Source: Streptomyces zhihengii (GTDB lineage: Bacteria; Actinomycetota; Actinomycetes; Streptomycetales; Streptomycetaceae). Taken from it: a DNA stretch of 64,000 nt. The DNA lies in contig NZ_JAFEJA010000001.1 in the NCBI RefSeq assembly GCF_016919245.1, positions 5,853,501 through 5,917,500 on the forward strand. Direction: 5' to 3'. Within the stretch, counting starts at the first letter, position 1. Each line of letters begins with the position of its first letter. Shown here one piece after another: positions 26,881-35,063 of this stretch. Under the pieces are notes generated by a model. It had not been told where the DNA came from. It saw only the letters and a program-made list of their open reading frames with translations, and did no database searches. A program made the translations under genes and the position numbers.

Positions 26881-28242
26881 ATGGACAAGCAGCAGGAATT
26901 CGTGCTCCGCACGCTCGAAGAGCGCGACATCCGCTTCGTGCGCCTGTGGTTCACCGACGTGCTGGGCTTCCTGAAGTCCGTCGCCGTGGCGCCCGCCGAG
27001 CTGGAGCAGGCCTTCGACGAGGGCATCGGCTTCGACGGCTCGGCGATCGAGGGCTTCGCCCGTGTATACGAATCGGACATGATCGCCAAGCCGGATCCGG
27101 CCACCTTCCAGATCCTCCCGTGGCGCGCCGAGGCCCCCGGCACCGCCCGGATGTTCTGCGACATCCTCATGCCGGACGGCTCCCCGTCCTTCGCCGACCC
27201 GCGCTTCGTGCTCAAGCGGATCCTCGCCAAGACCTCGGACCTGGGCTTCACCTTCTACACCCACCCCGAGATCGAGTTCTTCCTGCTCAAGGACAAGCCC
27301 GTCGACGGCAGCCGCCCCACGCCCGCCGACAACTCCGGCTACTTCGACCACACCCCGCAGAACGTGGGCATGGACTTCCGCCGCCAGGCGATCACCATGC
27401 TGGAGTCCATGGGCATCTCGGTGGAGTTCAGCCACCACGAGGGCGCGCCCGGCCAGCAGGAGATCGACCTCCGCTACGCCGACGCGCTGTCCACGGCGGA
27501 CAACATCATGACGTTCCGCCTGGTCATGAAGCAGGTCGCGCTGGAGCAGGGCGTCCAGGCCACCTTCATGCCGAAGCCGTTCTCGGACTACCCCGGCTCC
27601 GGCATGCACACCCACCTCTCCCTCTTCGAGGGCGACCGCAACGCGTTCTACGAGTCCGGCTCGGAGTACCAGCTCTCCAAGGTCGGCCGCTCCTTCATCG
27701 CCGGCCTGCTCCGCCACGCCGCCGAGATCTCCGCCGTCACCAACCAGTGGGTCAACTCCTACAAGCGCATCTGGGGCGGCTCCACCCGCAGCGCGGGCGC
27801 CGGCGGCGAGGCCCCCTCCTACATCTGCTGGGGCCACAACAACCGCTCCGCCCTGATCCGCGTCCCCATGTACAAGCCCGGCAAGACCGGCTCCGCCCGC
27901 ATCGAGGTCCGCTCGCTGGACTCCGGCTGCAACCCCTACCTCTCCTACGCGGTCCTCCTCGCCGCGGGCCTCAAGGGCATCGAGGAGGGCTACGAACTCC
28001 CCGCCGGCGCCGACGACGACGTATGGGCGCTCTCCGACTCCGAGCGCCGGGCCATGGGCATCACCCCGCTCCCGCAGAACCTCGGCGAGGCCATCGACCT
28101 GATGGAACGCAGCGAACTCGTCGCCGAGACCCTCGGGGAGCACGTCTTCGACTTCTTCCTCCGCAACAAGAAGCAGGAGTGGGAGGAGTACCGCTCGGAG
28201 GTCACCGCCTTCGAGCTCCGCAAGTCGCTGCCGGTGCTGTAG
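26881..28242 (+). CDS. glnA2: Glutamine-synthetase-like enzyme, GlnA2 type (gamma-glutamylpolyamine synthetase)
   Basis: The 453-residue GSI-fold enzyme has the beta-grasp VRLWFTDVLGFLKSVAV, the Asp-50-like loop EGIGFDGSAIEGF, metal ligands in YTHPEIEFFLL and HHEGAPGQQEID, GSGMHTHLSL (His), NNRSALIRVP and RIEVRSLDSGCNPYL. Length and neighbourhood with glnE match Streptomyces GlnA2, reported to ligate glutamate to polyamines rather than ammonia (from memory of S. coelicolor). A GYELP segment aligns with the adenylylation-site tyrosine region NLYDLP, but whether GlnE modifies it is unclear. The start ATG follows an AT-rich GGTGGAATTCTCGA leader. Confidence 0.85.
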   Translation: MDKQQEFVLRTLEERDIRFVRLWFTDVLGFLKSVAVAPAELEQAFDEGIGFDGSAIEGFARVYESDMIAKPDPATFQILPWRAEAPGTARMFCDILMPDGSPSFADPRFVLKRILAKTSDLGFTFYTHPEIEFFLLKDKPVDGSRPTPADNSGYFDHTPQNVGMDFRRQAITMLESMGISVEFSHHEGAPGQQEIDLRYADALSTADNIMTFRLVMKQVALEQGVQATFMPKPFSDYPGSGMHTHLSLFEGDRNAFYESGSEYQLSKVGRSFIAGLLRHAAEISAVTNQWVNSYKRIWGGSTRSAGAGGEAPSYICWGHNNRSALIRVPMYKPGKTGSARIEVRSLDSGCNPYLSYAVLLAAGLKGIEEGYELPAGADDDVWALSDSERRAMGITPLPQNLGEAIDLMERSELVAETLGEHVFDFFLRNKKQEWEEYRSEVTAFELRKSLPVL

Positions 28243-28277
28243 GGCGGGTCGGCGGCGCCCCTGACGATGGGGACGCG

Positions 28278-28313
28278 CCCGGGGCCGGCGGTCGGACGAC
28301 CGCCGGCCCCGGG
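28278..28313 (+). terminator. Terminator after glnA2
   Basis: Perfect 16-bp arms (28278-28293 / 28298-28313) with a four-base loop and a following GCGTTTCCC run, 36 bases past the glnA2 stop. Confidence 0.85.
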
Positions 28314-28362
28314 GCGTTTCCCTCGCCGGACGGCCTCCGCCCATGAGGGGGAGTGCTGTTGG

Positions 28363-28533
28363 ATGGCGGGAATGGGGGGACTGGACGTCAGGATCCGCAC
28401 CAAGCCCTGCAAGTGGTGCGGCCGACAGCTGAAGCAGCGCCGCTGGTGGCGGCCGAAGCGGTACTGCAACCGCTGGCACGCCACGAAGTACCGGATCGTG
28501 GACGCGACGGTGAACGTGCTCGACTCGCTGTGA
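28363..28533 (+). CDS. Tiny CxxC-x15-C-x3-H protein, copy 1
   Basis: The 56-residue product carries RTKPCKWCGRQLKQRRWW followed by RPKRYCNRWHATKY: Cys-x2-Cys-x15-Cys-x3-His, an arrangement that could bind one zinc. The middle is strongly basic and Trp-rich (QRRWWRPKR), suggesting nucleic-acid binding. A second start is possible at 28372 (MGGLDV). It has a closely related copy 150 bases downstream (28684-28824). I know no described function. Confidence 0.72.
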   Translation: MAGMGGLDVRIRTKPCKWCGRQLKQRRWWRPKRYCNRWHATKYRIVDATVNVLDSL

Positions 28534-28683
28534 GCGGCCTGGTGCCGATGAAACCCGGGCAGGCGTGGTGCGGGCATCCGGCGCTGGTCAACTAACCTTC
28601 CTGCCAAGGAAGTCGGCCGGTCCGGCGCCTTCCGGCCACAGTGGGTCGGTGCGGCGGGCGAGCGGGGCACAGGGGGACCGAGG

Positions 28684-28824
28684 ATGACGACGGCGGTGCG
28701 GACCAAGCCGTGCAGGTGGTGCAAGCGGCGGCTGGAGCAGCGGCGGTGGTGGCGGCCGAAGCGGTACTGCGGGCACTGGCACGCGGCCAAGTACTGGACG
28801 GCGCAGCTGTTCGACATGATCTGA
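28684..28824 (+). CDS. Tiny CxxC-x15-C-x3-H protein, copy 2
   Basis: The 46-residue product (MTTAVRTKPCRWCKRRLEQR then RWWRPKRYCGHWHAAKYW) is a clear paralogue of the preceding small gene with the same C-x2-C-x15-C-x3-H pattern and identical QRRWWRPKRYC core. GGGGGACCGAGG precedes the ATG. It ends eight bases before the stop of the converging FAD oxidoreductase gene. An inverted repeat CTTCCT-GCCA-AGGAAG (28597-28612) lies upstream. Confidence 0.72.
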   Translation: MTTAVRTKPCRWCKRRLEQRRWWRPKRYCGHWHAAKYWTAQLFDMI

Positions 28825-28832
28825 GGGCGCGG

Positions 28833-30206
28833 TCAGGCGGGCACGAGGGCGTCCCACTCCGCGCGGGTCGGGCCGTCGTACGTTGGGACGAAGTCCGGCC
28901 GGGCGGTGAGCCAGGCGGTGACGTGGCGGTCGATCTCCTCGGTGCCGTAGGCCGCGTCGGCCGGCAGGACGAGGTGCCGGACCTGGGCGCGGGCGCGCAT
29001 GACGACGGGGTCGTCGAAGGCGCAGGCGGTGCGGGCGGCGGCCCGGCGGTCCGTGGGCGGGGAGCCCTCGGCGAGGCGTCGCCCGTTCGTGGTGTCGGCC
29101 GTCACCTGTTCGTCGAACCACGGGCGGAGGGTCCGGCGCGTCCAGGCGTGGTAGTCCGCCGGGTCCGCGGCGATGCCGTCGGCGTGGGCGGCGAGGTGCT
29201 GGGCGGCGATCAGGCCGAGGGCCGTGCCGTGGCCGAAGGTCGGGTTGGTGTGGATGAGGCTGTCACCGGCCGCGACCAGACCGGTGACGACCGGACCCGC
29301 CGCGTCGGCGAGGGCGGTCCAGCGGTTGTCCAGGCCCGCCATGAACAGGACCGGCGACTGCGGTTCGGGGTCCAGGCCGAGCCAGGCGGCGGTGGCGGGG
29401 AAGCGGCGGGCGACGGCCTCGAAGACCGCAGGGTCGCGGAGCGCGCCGCGGGTGGGGTCGTCCGTGGAGAGCACCACGCTCACCGCGAAGGTGTCGCCGT
29501 CGGACGGGAAGACACCGGCGAACGCGAACGGTGACGCCGAGCCGGTCTTCACGCGCCCGGGGTCACGGGGGCCGTCCGGGCGGAGGCGGTACCAGCGGCA
29601 GACGTAGGCGATCCCGGTGCGGTGGCTGTCGACGACGGGCGGCCGGCAGCCGGCCGCCCGCAGCCAGGCGGGGACCGGGGAGCGGCGGCCGGAGGCGTCG
29701 ACGACGAGGTCCGCCCGGTGGGTGCGGCCGCCCGTCACGACGCCGGTGACCCGGGCCGGGGCGTCCATCCGCAGGGCGAGGGCCTCCACCCGGCTGCCCG
29801 TGCGCACCTCGACGGATGCCTCCCGGCGGACCGCCGCCGTGAGCGCGGCCTCCAGCACGATGCGGCGTGCGCGCAGGGTCACCAGTTCCTCGTCGCCGGA
29901 CCGGCGCGGCGGATGCTCGTCGAACCAGTCGAACTCGTGCCACTCCCGGGCTCCGCGGGCCAGCAGGTCCGCGTGGACGTCGGGGGCCTCGGCGAGCAGC
30001 ACCCGGCGCACCGGGGCGAGCAGCGAGTGGGGGTGGACGGCCTGCGGGGTGCGGGGCCTGGGCCAGTGGAAGAAGTCCCGGTGAAGGTCCTCGCCGGCCT
30101 GCCGCGGCTCCTGTTCGAACAGGGTGACGGGGTGGCCCCGCCGACCGAGCATCAGGGCCGTGCCGAGCCCGCTGATTCCCCCGCCGATCACCGCAACCCG
30201 CGCCAC
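28833..30206 (-). CDS. FAD-dependent oxidoreductase (halogenase/hydroxylase-like)
   Basis: The 457-residue flavoprotein has the N-terminal dinucleotide fold VAVIGGGISGLGTALMLGRRGHPVTLFEQ, a middle DLVVDASGRRSPVPAWL and a C-terminal FAD ribityl motif AAGDSLIHTNPTFGHGTALGLIAAQHLA, as in geranylgeranyl-reductase, halogenase and PHBH-like monooxygenases. The halogenase WxWxIP motif is not seen. A GTG start at 30206 follows AAGGGGAG. The substrate cannot be read from the sequence, and neighbours do not form an obvious pathway. Confidence 0.85.
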   Translation of the reverse strand: MARVAVIGGGISGLGTALMLGRRGHPVTLFEQEPRQAGEDLHRDFFHWPRPRTPQAVHPHSLLAPVRRVLLAEAPDVHADLLARGAREWHEFDWFDEHPPRRSGDEELVTLRARRIVLEAALTAAVRREASVEVRTGSRVEALALRMDAPARVTGVVTGGRTHRADLVVDASGRRSPVPAWLRAAGCRPPVVDSHRTGIAYVCRWYRLRPDGPRDPGRVKTGSASPFAFAGVFPSDGDTFAVSVVLSTDDPTRGALRDPAVFEAVARRFPATAAWLGLDPEPQSPVLFMAGLDNRWTALADAAGPVVTGLVAAGDSLIHTNPTFGHGTALGLIAAQHLAAHADGIAADPADYHAWTRRTLRPWFDEQVTADTTNGRRLAEGSPPTDRRAAARTACAFDDPVVMRARAQVRHLVLPADAAYGTEEIDRHVTAWLTARPDFVPTYDGPTRAEWDALVPA

Positions 30207-30294
30207 CCGAGCTCCCCTTCGCGTCGTGTTGCGGGGCGAGCCTACCGGGGCGGGGCCCGCGGGCCGGTGCAGGGTGCGCGGACGGGAGCCCGTG

Positions 30295-30321
30295 CATCGA
30301 GGACAGGTCCTGTCCTCGATG
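30295..30321. promoter_or_regulatory. 27-bp perfect palindrome between FAD oxidoreductase and MT0933-like gene
   Basis: CATCGAGGACAGG, a single central T, then CCTGTCCTCGATG: 13-bp perfect arms. The flanking genes diverge (starts at 30206 and 30405), so it is not a terminator. Its symmetry suggests an operator for a dimeric regulator controlling one or both genes; no regulator gene is adjacent. Confidence 0.7.
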
Positions 30322-30404
30322 AACGCTCCTGCGGATGCGCTTCCCGTGGTGTGCGCCGACCCTGGAGAGGTGACGGGGGACTCTGCGTCGAGGAGGAAAA
30401 CCTC

Positions 30405-30596
30405 ATGTCCATGATGGACAAGCTCAAGAACATGCTCAAGGGCCACGAGGATCAGGCCGGCAAGGGCGTCGACAAGGCCGGAGACATGGTCGACGAGAAG
30501 ACCCAGGGCAAGTACTCGGGCCAGGTCGACTCCGCCCAGGACCGCATGAAGCAGCAGTTCGGCGGCGGGGAGCAGGACAAGCCGCCCTCGCAGTGA
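30405..30596 (+). CDS. MT0933/Rv0909-type small hydrophilic protein (annotated antitoxin family)
   Basis: The 63-residue, Lys/Asp/Gln-rich protein reads MSMMDKLKNMLKGHEDQAGK then GVDKAGDMVDEKTQGKYSGQ, which matches the MT0933_antitox family and resembles CsbD stress proteins. AGGAGGAAAA is an excellent ribosome site eight bases before the ATG. In Mycobacterium the relative Rv0909 pairs with an SRPBCC-fold toxin; no such toxin gene is next to it here, so a general stress role is as likely. Confidence 0.82.
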   Translation: MSMMDKLKNMLKGHEDQAGKGVDKAGDMVDEKTQGKYSGQVDSAQDRMKQQFGGGEQDKPPSQ

Positions 30597-30607
30597 CACC
30601 CACGCAC

Positions 30608-30645
30608 GCGGCCCGGGCCGGGGCGCACTCCCCGGCCCGGGCCGC
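30608..30645. terminator. Bidirectional terminator
   Basis: Perfect 16-bp arms (30608-30623 / 30630-30645) with a six-base loop, directly after the MT0933-like stop and before the converging dehydrogenase stop at 30696. Confidence 0.88.
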
Positions 30646-30695
30646 CGCATGCCCGGGCCCGTACGGCACCGGGCGCGTCCCGGCCCGCGGTGCGG

Positions 30696-31751
30696 TCAGG
30701 CGGAGCGCTCCCACTCCTCGGCCGAGACGGGGTGGGCGAAGGGGCGGCCGGTCACGTACCGCTCCAGTTCGTCGGCGGCCGCGGCCGCCATCCGGTGGAG
30801 CTCGTTGCCCAGCGAGCCGGCGATGTGCGGGGTGAGCAGCACGTTGGGCAGCCCGTAGAGGGGCGAGCCGGGCGGCAGCACCTCGGGCACGGTCACGTCC
30901 AGGACCGCGTCGAGGCGCCCCGACACCAGCTCCTCGGTGAGCGCGTCCTGGTCCACCAGCGACCCCCGGGACGTGTTGATCAGCGTCGCCCCGGTCCGCA
31001 GCAGCGCCAGCCGGTCGCGGCTCAGCAGATGGCGGGTGGCGGGCAGTTCGGGCGCGTGCACGCTCACCACGTCGCTGCGGGAGCACAGTTCGTCCAGCTC
31101 CACGGCCCTCGCGCCGAGCCGCTCGGCCTCTCCCGGGAGCAGGTACGGGTCGTGCACCAGCAGCTCCAGGTCGTGCGGCCGCAGCAGTTCCAGCACCCGG
31201 CGGCCGATCCGGGAGGCGCCCACCACGCCCACGGTCCTGCGGTAGTTGCCCGCCGTGGCGTAGGCGGCCTGCCAGTCGTGGACGGCCCGGCGGTCCCGGT
31301 AGTCGTCGCGGATCCGCAGCAGGTCCTTGCCCGCGAGGAGCACGAAGGCGACGGTGTACTCGGCCACGGGCAGGGCGTTGGCCCAGGCCGCGGAGGTGAC
31401 GGTGATGCCCCGGCGCCAGCAGGCGTCCGTGATGTGGTGCTTGACGGATCCGGCGGCGTGGATCACGGTGCGCAGCCGGGGCGCCCGGTCCAGCACCTCG
31501 CCGGTCAGCGGCGGGCAGCCCCAGCAGCTGATCAGGACCTCGGCCTCGCGCAGGGCGGCCGCCGCCGCAGGGGCGCCGAAGTCGTCGGCCACCAGCGACG
31601 GGTCGAGATCGGCGAGGCCGGTCAGCCGGCGCATCGTCGGCCCGTCGATCAGCCTGGCCGCGAGATCGGAGTGCATGGCGAGCAGCGCACGGGGGCGGCG
31701 GCCCGTCGTCGGCGGCCGGAGGGCGCCGGGGGCGGAGGGGAGGGTGGGCAC
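30696..31751 (-). CDS. D-isomer-specific 2-hydroxyacid dehydrogenase
   Basis: The 351-residue NAD-dependent enzyme has TVGVVGASRIGRRVLELLRPHDLELLVHDP (GxGxxG variant GASRIG), SDVVSVHAPELPATRHLL, LINTSRGSLVDQDAL with catalytic Arg, DVTVPEVLPPGSPL (Glu region) and LLTPHIAGSLGNE with the catalytic His. The GTG start at 31751 lies 59 bases after the permease stop and puts MHSDL at residue 26. As the last gene of the sugar ABC operon it may oxidise or reduce a sugar-derived hydroxyacid (inference). Confidence 0.88.
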   Translation of the reverse strand: MPTLPSAPGALRPPTTGRRPRALLAMHSDLAARLIDGPTMRRLTGLADLDPSLVADDFGAPAAAAALREAEVLISCWGCPPLTGEVLDRAPRLRTVIHAAGSVKHHITDACWRRGITVTSAAWANALPVAEYTVAFVLLAGKDLLRIRDDYRDRRAVHDWQAAYATAGNYRRTVGVVGASRIGRRVLELLRPHDLELLVHDPYLLPGEAERLGARAVELDELCSRSDVVSVHAPELPATRHLLSRDRLALLRTGATLINTSRGSLVDQDALTEELVSGRLDAVLDVTVPEVLPPGSPLYGLPNVLLTPHIAGSLGNELHRMAAAAADELERYVTGRPFAHPVSAEEWERSA

Positions 31752-31810
31752 GGGCTGCTCCCGGAGGGGGTTGTGCGCGGCGGTCGGCTGGGGGGCGCGG
31801 GCGGCGGAGG

Positions 31811-32725
31811 TCACTTGACCGCCCCGGCGGTCATGCCCGCCTTCCAGAAGCGCTGGAGTCCGACGAAGGCGACGACCAGCGGCACGACGGCGAGCAGCGA
31901 GCCGGTCACGACCATGGGGTAGTACTCGGGGAAGGCGCGGGTCTGGGTGTTCCACGCGTACAGGCCGAGGCTCACCGGGAAGAGCTCGGTGTCGGAGAGC
32001 ATCACCAGCGGCAGGAAGAAGTTGTTCCAGATGGCGGTGAACTGGAACAGGCAGATGGTGACGAAGCCCGGCATCACCATCCGCAGCCCGATCGACCAGA
32101 AGGTGCGCAGTTCCCCGGCGCCGTCCATCCGCGCGGCCTCCAGCACCTCCCCGGGAATGTATCCGCGGCAGAAGACCCGGGCGAGGTAGACCCCGAACGG
32201 ATTGACCAGCGAGGGCACGAAGACGGCCCAGAAGGTGTTGACGACCCCGGCCTTCGAGGCGAGCAGGTACATGGGCAGGGCCAGCGCCGTGGTCGGCACG
32301 AGGACGCCCAGCAGGACCAGGCCGAACAGCTTCTCCTTGCCGGGGAAGCGGTACACGTGGAAGGCGTAGCCGGCGGCGACGCAGATGAAGGCGCAGAGCA
32401 CGGCGCCGACTCCCGCGTACAGCAGCGAGTTGAGGTACCAGCGGAAGTAGATCCCGTCCCCGGTGGCGGCCAGGTCGGCGAGGTTCTGCCCCAGGTGCCA
32501 GCGGTCGGGGGTGAGGGTCCGGCCGCCGAGCAGGTCACCGGTGTTCTTGGCGGCCGCGGTCACCAGCCACACCAGCGGCAGCACCATGTAGAGCGTGGCC
32601 AGCAGCAGGACGCCGTTGACGGCGGCCTTCGACATCGACCGGTGGTGGCGCCGGGCGGTGTCCAGCGGGGGCGGCGGGGCCTGGCGCTGCGGCCTGCGGG
32701 GCCGCGCGGGGGCTGCGGTGCTCAT
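31811..32725 (-). CDS. Carbohydrate ABC transporter permease (MalG/CUT1 type)
   Basis: The 304-residue protein has six helices and the EAA loop GEVLEAARMDGAGELRTFWSIGLRMVMP, the site that docks the ATPase. The DTELFPVSLGLYAW element is typical of CUT1 MalG-like permeases. ATG at 32725 overlaps the stop of the partner permease by ATGA, so the two are translationally coupled. No ATPase gene is in the operon; Streptomyces CUT1 importers share the MsiK ATPase encoded elsewhere. Confidence 0.92.
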   Translation of the reverse strand: MSTAAPARPRRPQRQAPPPPLDTARRHHRSMSKAAVNGVLLLATLYMVLPLVWLVTAAAKNTGDLLGGRTLTPDRWHLGQNLADLAATGDGIYFRWYLNSLLYAGVGAVLCAFICVAAGYAFHVYRFPGKEKLFGLVLLGVLVPTTALALPMYLLASKAGVVNTFWAVFVPSLVNPFGVYLARVFCRGYIPGEVLEAARMDGAGELRTFWSIGLRMVMPGFVTICLFQFTAIWNNFFLPLVMLSDTELFPVSLGLYAWNTQTRAFPEYYPMVVTGSLLAVVPLVVAFVGLQRFWKAGMTAGAVK

Positions 32726-33714
32726 GCGTGTCCTCCCTTTCCGGATCGCCTCGCGGATGCCTTCGCGGTTGCCTTCGCGGATCCCTCCCCGGATCCGGAA
32801 CGGCCGCCGGAGAACCGGGTGACCAGGAACGAGAGGGCGGCGGCGGCCAGCGCCAGCAGCACGGAGGAGGCCGCGGCGAGGCCGTAGTCGTTGCGCTCGA
32901 ACGCGGCGGTGTAGGCGTACATGTTGGGCGTCCAGGTGGTGACGACGCCGGGGGCCGCGCCGTGCAGGATCATCGGTTCGGTGAAGAGCTGAAGCGAGCC
33001 GATCACAGTGAAGAGGCCCACCATGGCCAGCGACGGCCGGATGAGCGGCACCTTGATGCTCAGGGCGGTGCGCAGCGGCCCGGCGCCGTCGACGACGGAC
33101 GCCTCCAGCACCTCGCGGGGGATCGCCTGGAGCGCGGCGAAGAAGATGATCAGGTTGTAGCCCGTCCACTCCCAGAGCGCGATGTTGACCACCGCGGGCA
33201 CCGGCGTGCCGAGTATGTCGGCCTGGACGCCGGCCGCGTCCAGTGCCCCGATCACCGGGCTGACGCCGGGGGTGTAGAGGTACATCCAGATCAGGGCGGC
33301 GATGATGCCGGGCACCGCGTGCGGCAGGAACAGCGCGAGCTGGAAGAAGCGCTTGGCGCGGGCGAGGGTCGAGTCGAGCAGCAGGGCGAGCAGCAGCGAC
33401 AGGCCCGTCATCAGGGGGATGTAGAGCAGGCAGTACAGCGCGAGGTTGAGGAAGCCGTCGCGGAACGCCGGGTCGCCCAGCGCGGCCGTGTAGTTGCCGA
33501 GCCCGCTGAAGACGCGCTCCACGCCGCCGAAGCCGAGGCCCGAACGCTTCTCGCTGTAGAGGCTGAGGTGGACGGCGTTGCCGATGGGGACGAGGGTGCA
33601 GACGGTGAACAGGACGAAGAACGGGAGCAGCAGCACGGCCGGGGCCCCCGGCCGCCACCGCCGCCGGGGGGCGGGGCGGCCGGCCGGGGAGCCGGTGCTC
33701 AGGGGCACGGCCAT
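32722..33714 (-). CDS. Carbohydrate ABC transporter permease (MalF/UgpA type)
   Basis: The 330-residue permease has six helices and EAA loop REVLEASVVDGAGPLRTALSIKVPLIRP. Its ATG (33714) overlaps the TGA of the binding-protein gene (TGATG). The C-terminus is a repetitive basic tail (GSAKATAKASARRSGKGG) encoded by short imperfect DNA repeats, unusual for the family and perhaps recently expanded. It pairs with the MalG-type permease and the lipoprotein binding protein. Confidence 0.92.
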   Translation of the reverse strand: MAVPLSTGSPAGRPAPRRRWRPGAPAVLLLPFFVLFTVCTLVPIGNAVHLSLYSEKRSGLGFGGVERVFSGLGNYTAALGDPAFRDGFLNLALYCLLYIPLMTGLSLLLALLLDSTLARAKRFFQLALFLPHAVPGIIAALIWMYLYTPGVSPVIGALDAAGVQADILGTPVPAVVNIALWEWTGYNLIIFFAALQAIPREVLEASVVDGAGPLRTALSIKVPLIRPSLAMVGLFTVIGSLQLFTEPMILHGAAPGVVTTWTPNMYAYTAAFERNDYGLAAASSVLLALAAAALSFLVTRFSGGRSGSGEGSAKATAKASARRSGKGGHA

Positions 33715-35063
33715 CAGCGGGTCACCTTGAGCCCGCGGTTCTCCAGCTCCTTCACGGTGGCCGCCTCGGCCTTCCGGACGGCGATCATGATGTCGTCGCC
33801 GCCGCTGTGGACCTTGGCGAAGGAGTCCTTGAGGGAGTTGTTGGTGGTGCCCATCACCGGGCCCCACGTCCAGTCGGCGCGGATCGACCCGGCGGCGTCC
33901 GCGAAGAGGCCGTAGAGGTCCTGGTCGCCGAAGAGGGTGCTCTTGAAGGCGCCCTCGGCCACCGGGAGCAGGGCGGGCGCTGCCGGGTAGGCGGACGAGG
34001 TGCCGCTCTCGATGCGGGCCTTCATGCCCTCCTCGGTGGTGGTCGCCCAGCGGGCGAACGCCACGGCGGCCTCGGCCTTGTCGCTGTCCTTGGACACGGC
34101 GAACGTGGTGCCGCCGAGCATCCCGCTGCCGGGGGTGCCGTCGAAGGTGGGCATCGGGGCGGCCGCCCACGCGCCGCTCTGGTCGGGGAGGGTGCCGCCG
34201 AGCACGCCGGCGCCCCAGCTCGCGCCCAGGTAGCCGACGGTCTGCCCCTTCTGGAGGGAGGCGGTCCACTGCTGCGAGAAGGAGGGCGCGACCTGGACGA
34301 GGTCGTCGTCGATCATGCCCTGCCAGAACTCCGCGGCCTTCTTGGTGCCCGCGTCCTGGAAGGCGACCTTCCAGGAGTCGTCCCCGGCCTTGAACCACTG
34401 GGCGCCGGCCTGCCAGGCCATGGCCTCGAAGGTGTTGGGGTCGTCGGGGAAGAAGGTGGCGATACGGGCCGCCGGGTCGGCCTTCCTGATCTTCTCGGCG
34501 TCCGCGCGGAACGCGTCCCAGGTCTTCGGCGGGGTGGTGATCCCGGCCTTCTCGAAGACGTCCTTGCGGTAGAAGAACGCCTGCGGCGCGGCGTCCAGCG
34601 GGAGGGCCCAGGTGGATCCGCCGAGGGTCGTCATCTGCATGGCCTGCGGCAGGTACTGCGCCTTGAGGTCGTCGGAGACGTGCTCGCCGATGTCCTGGAC
34701 GGCGCCCCGGCTGACGAAGTCGGGGAGCTGCGGATACTCGACGTTGAAGACGTCGGGGGCGTTGCCCGCCTTCACGGCGTTGGAGATCTTGGCGTAGCCG
34801 CCCGCGTTGCCGGACGGGATCTCCTGGAAGGTGACGCGGATGTCCTGCTGGGAGGCGTTGAAGGCGTCCACGACCTCCTGGGTCCCCTTGGTCCAGCCCC
34901 AGAAGGTGAGGGTGACGGGGCCGTCCTTCGCGGACGCGTCGGCGCCCTCGCCGGATCCGCACGCGGAGAGCGTGGCGAGACACAGCGCGGTCGCCGCCGC
35001 GAGCAGGCCCGAACCGAAGGCTCTGCGGCGGGCCGGCCGGCGGGGGAGGGAGGAGGAAGGCAT
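33714..35063 (-). CDS. Extracellular sugar-binding lipoprotein (SBP family 1)
   Basis: The 449-residue lipoprotein has a signal with twin-Arg-like PARRRAFGSGLLAAATALCL and lipobox LSAC (Cys35). The mature protein begins GSGEGADASAKDGPVTLTFWGWTKGTQEVVDAFNAS, the standard SBP_bac_1 opening. ALPLDAAPQAFFYRKDVFEKAGI and PKTWDAF are further family marks. It captures the unknown sugar for the two coupled permeases. A promoter with TTGACG-N17-CAGGAT lies 74 bases upstream, overlapped by a TTCGATCG site. Confidence 0.93.
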   Translation of the reverse strand: MPSSSLPRRPARRRAFGSGLLAAATALCLATLSACGSGEGADASAKDGPVTLTFWGWTKGTQEVVDAFNASQQDIRVTFQEIPSGNAGGYAKISNAVKAGNAPDVFNVEYPQLPDFVSRGAVQDIGEHVSDDLKAQYLPQAMQMTTLGGSTWALPLDAAPQAFFYRKDVFEKAGITTPPKTWDAFRADAEKIRKADPAARIATFFPDDPNTFEAMAWQAGAQWFKAGDDSWKVAFQDAGTKKAAEFWQGMIDDDLVQVAPSFSQQWTASLQKGQTVGYLGASWGAGVLGGTLPDQSGAWAAAPMPTFDGTPGSGMLGGTTFAVSKDSDKAEAAVAFARWATTTEEGMKARIESGTSSAYPAAPALLPVAEGAFKSTLFGDQDLYGLFADAAGSIRADWTWGPVMGTTNNSLKDSFAKVHSGGDDIMIAVRKAEAATVKELENRGLKVTR

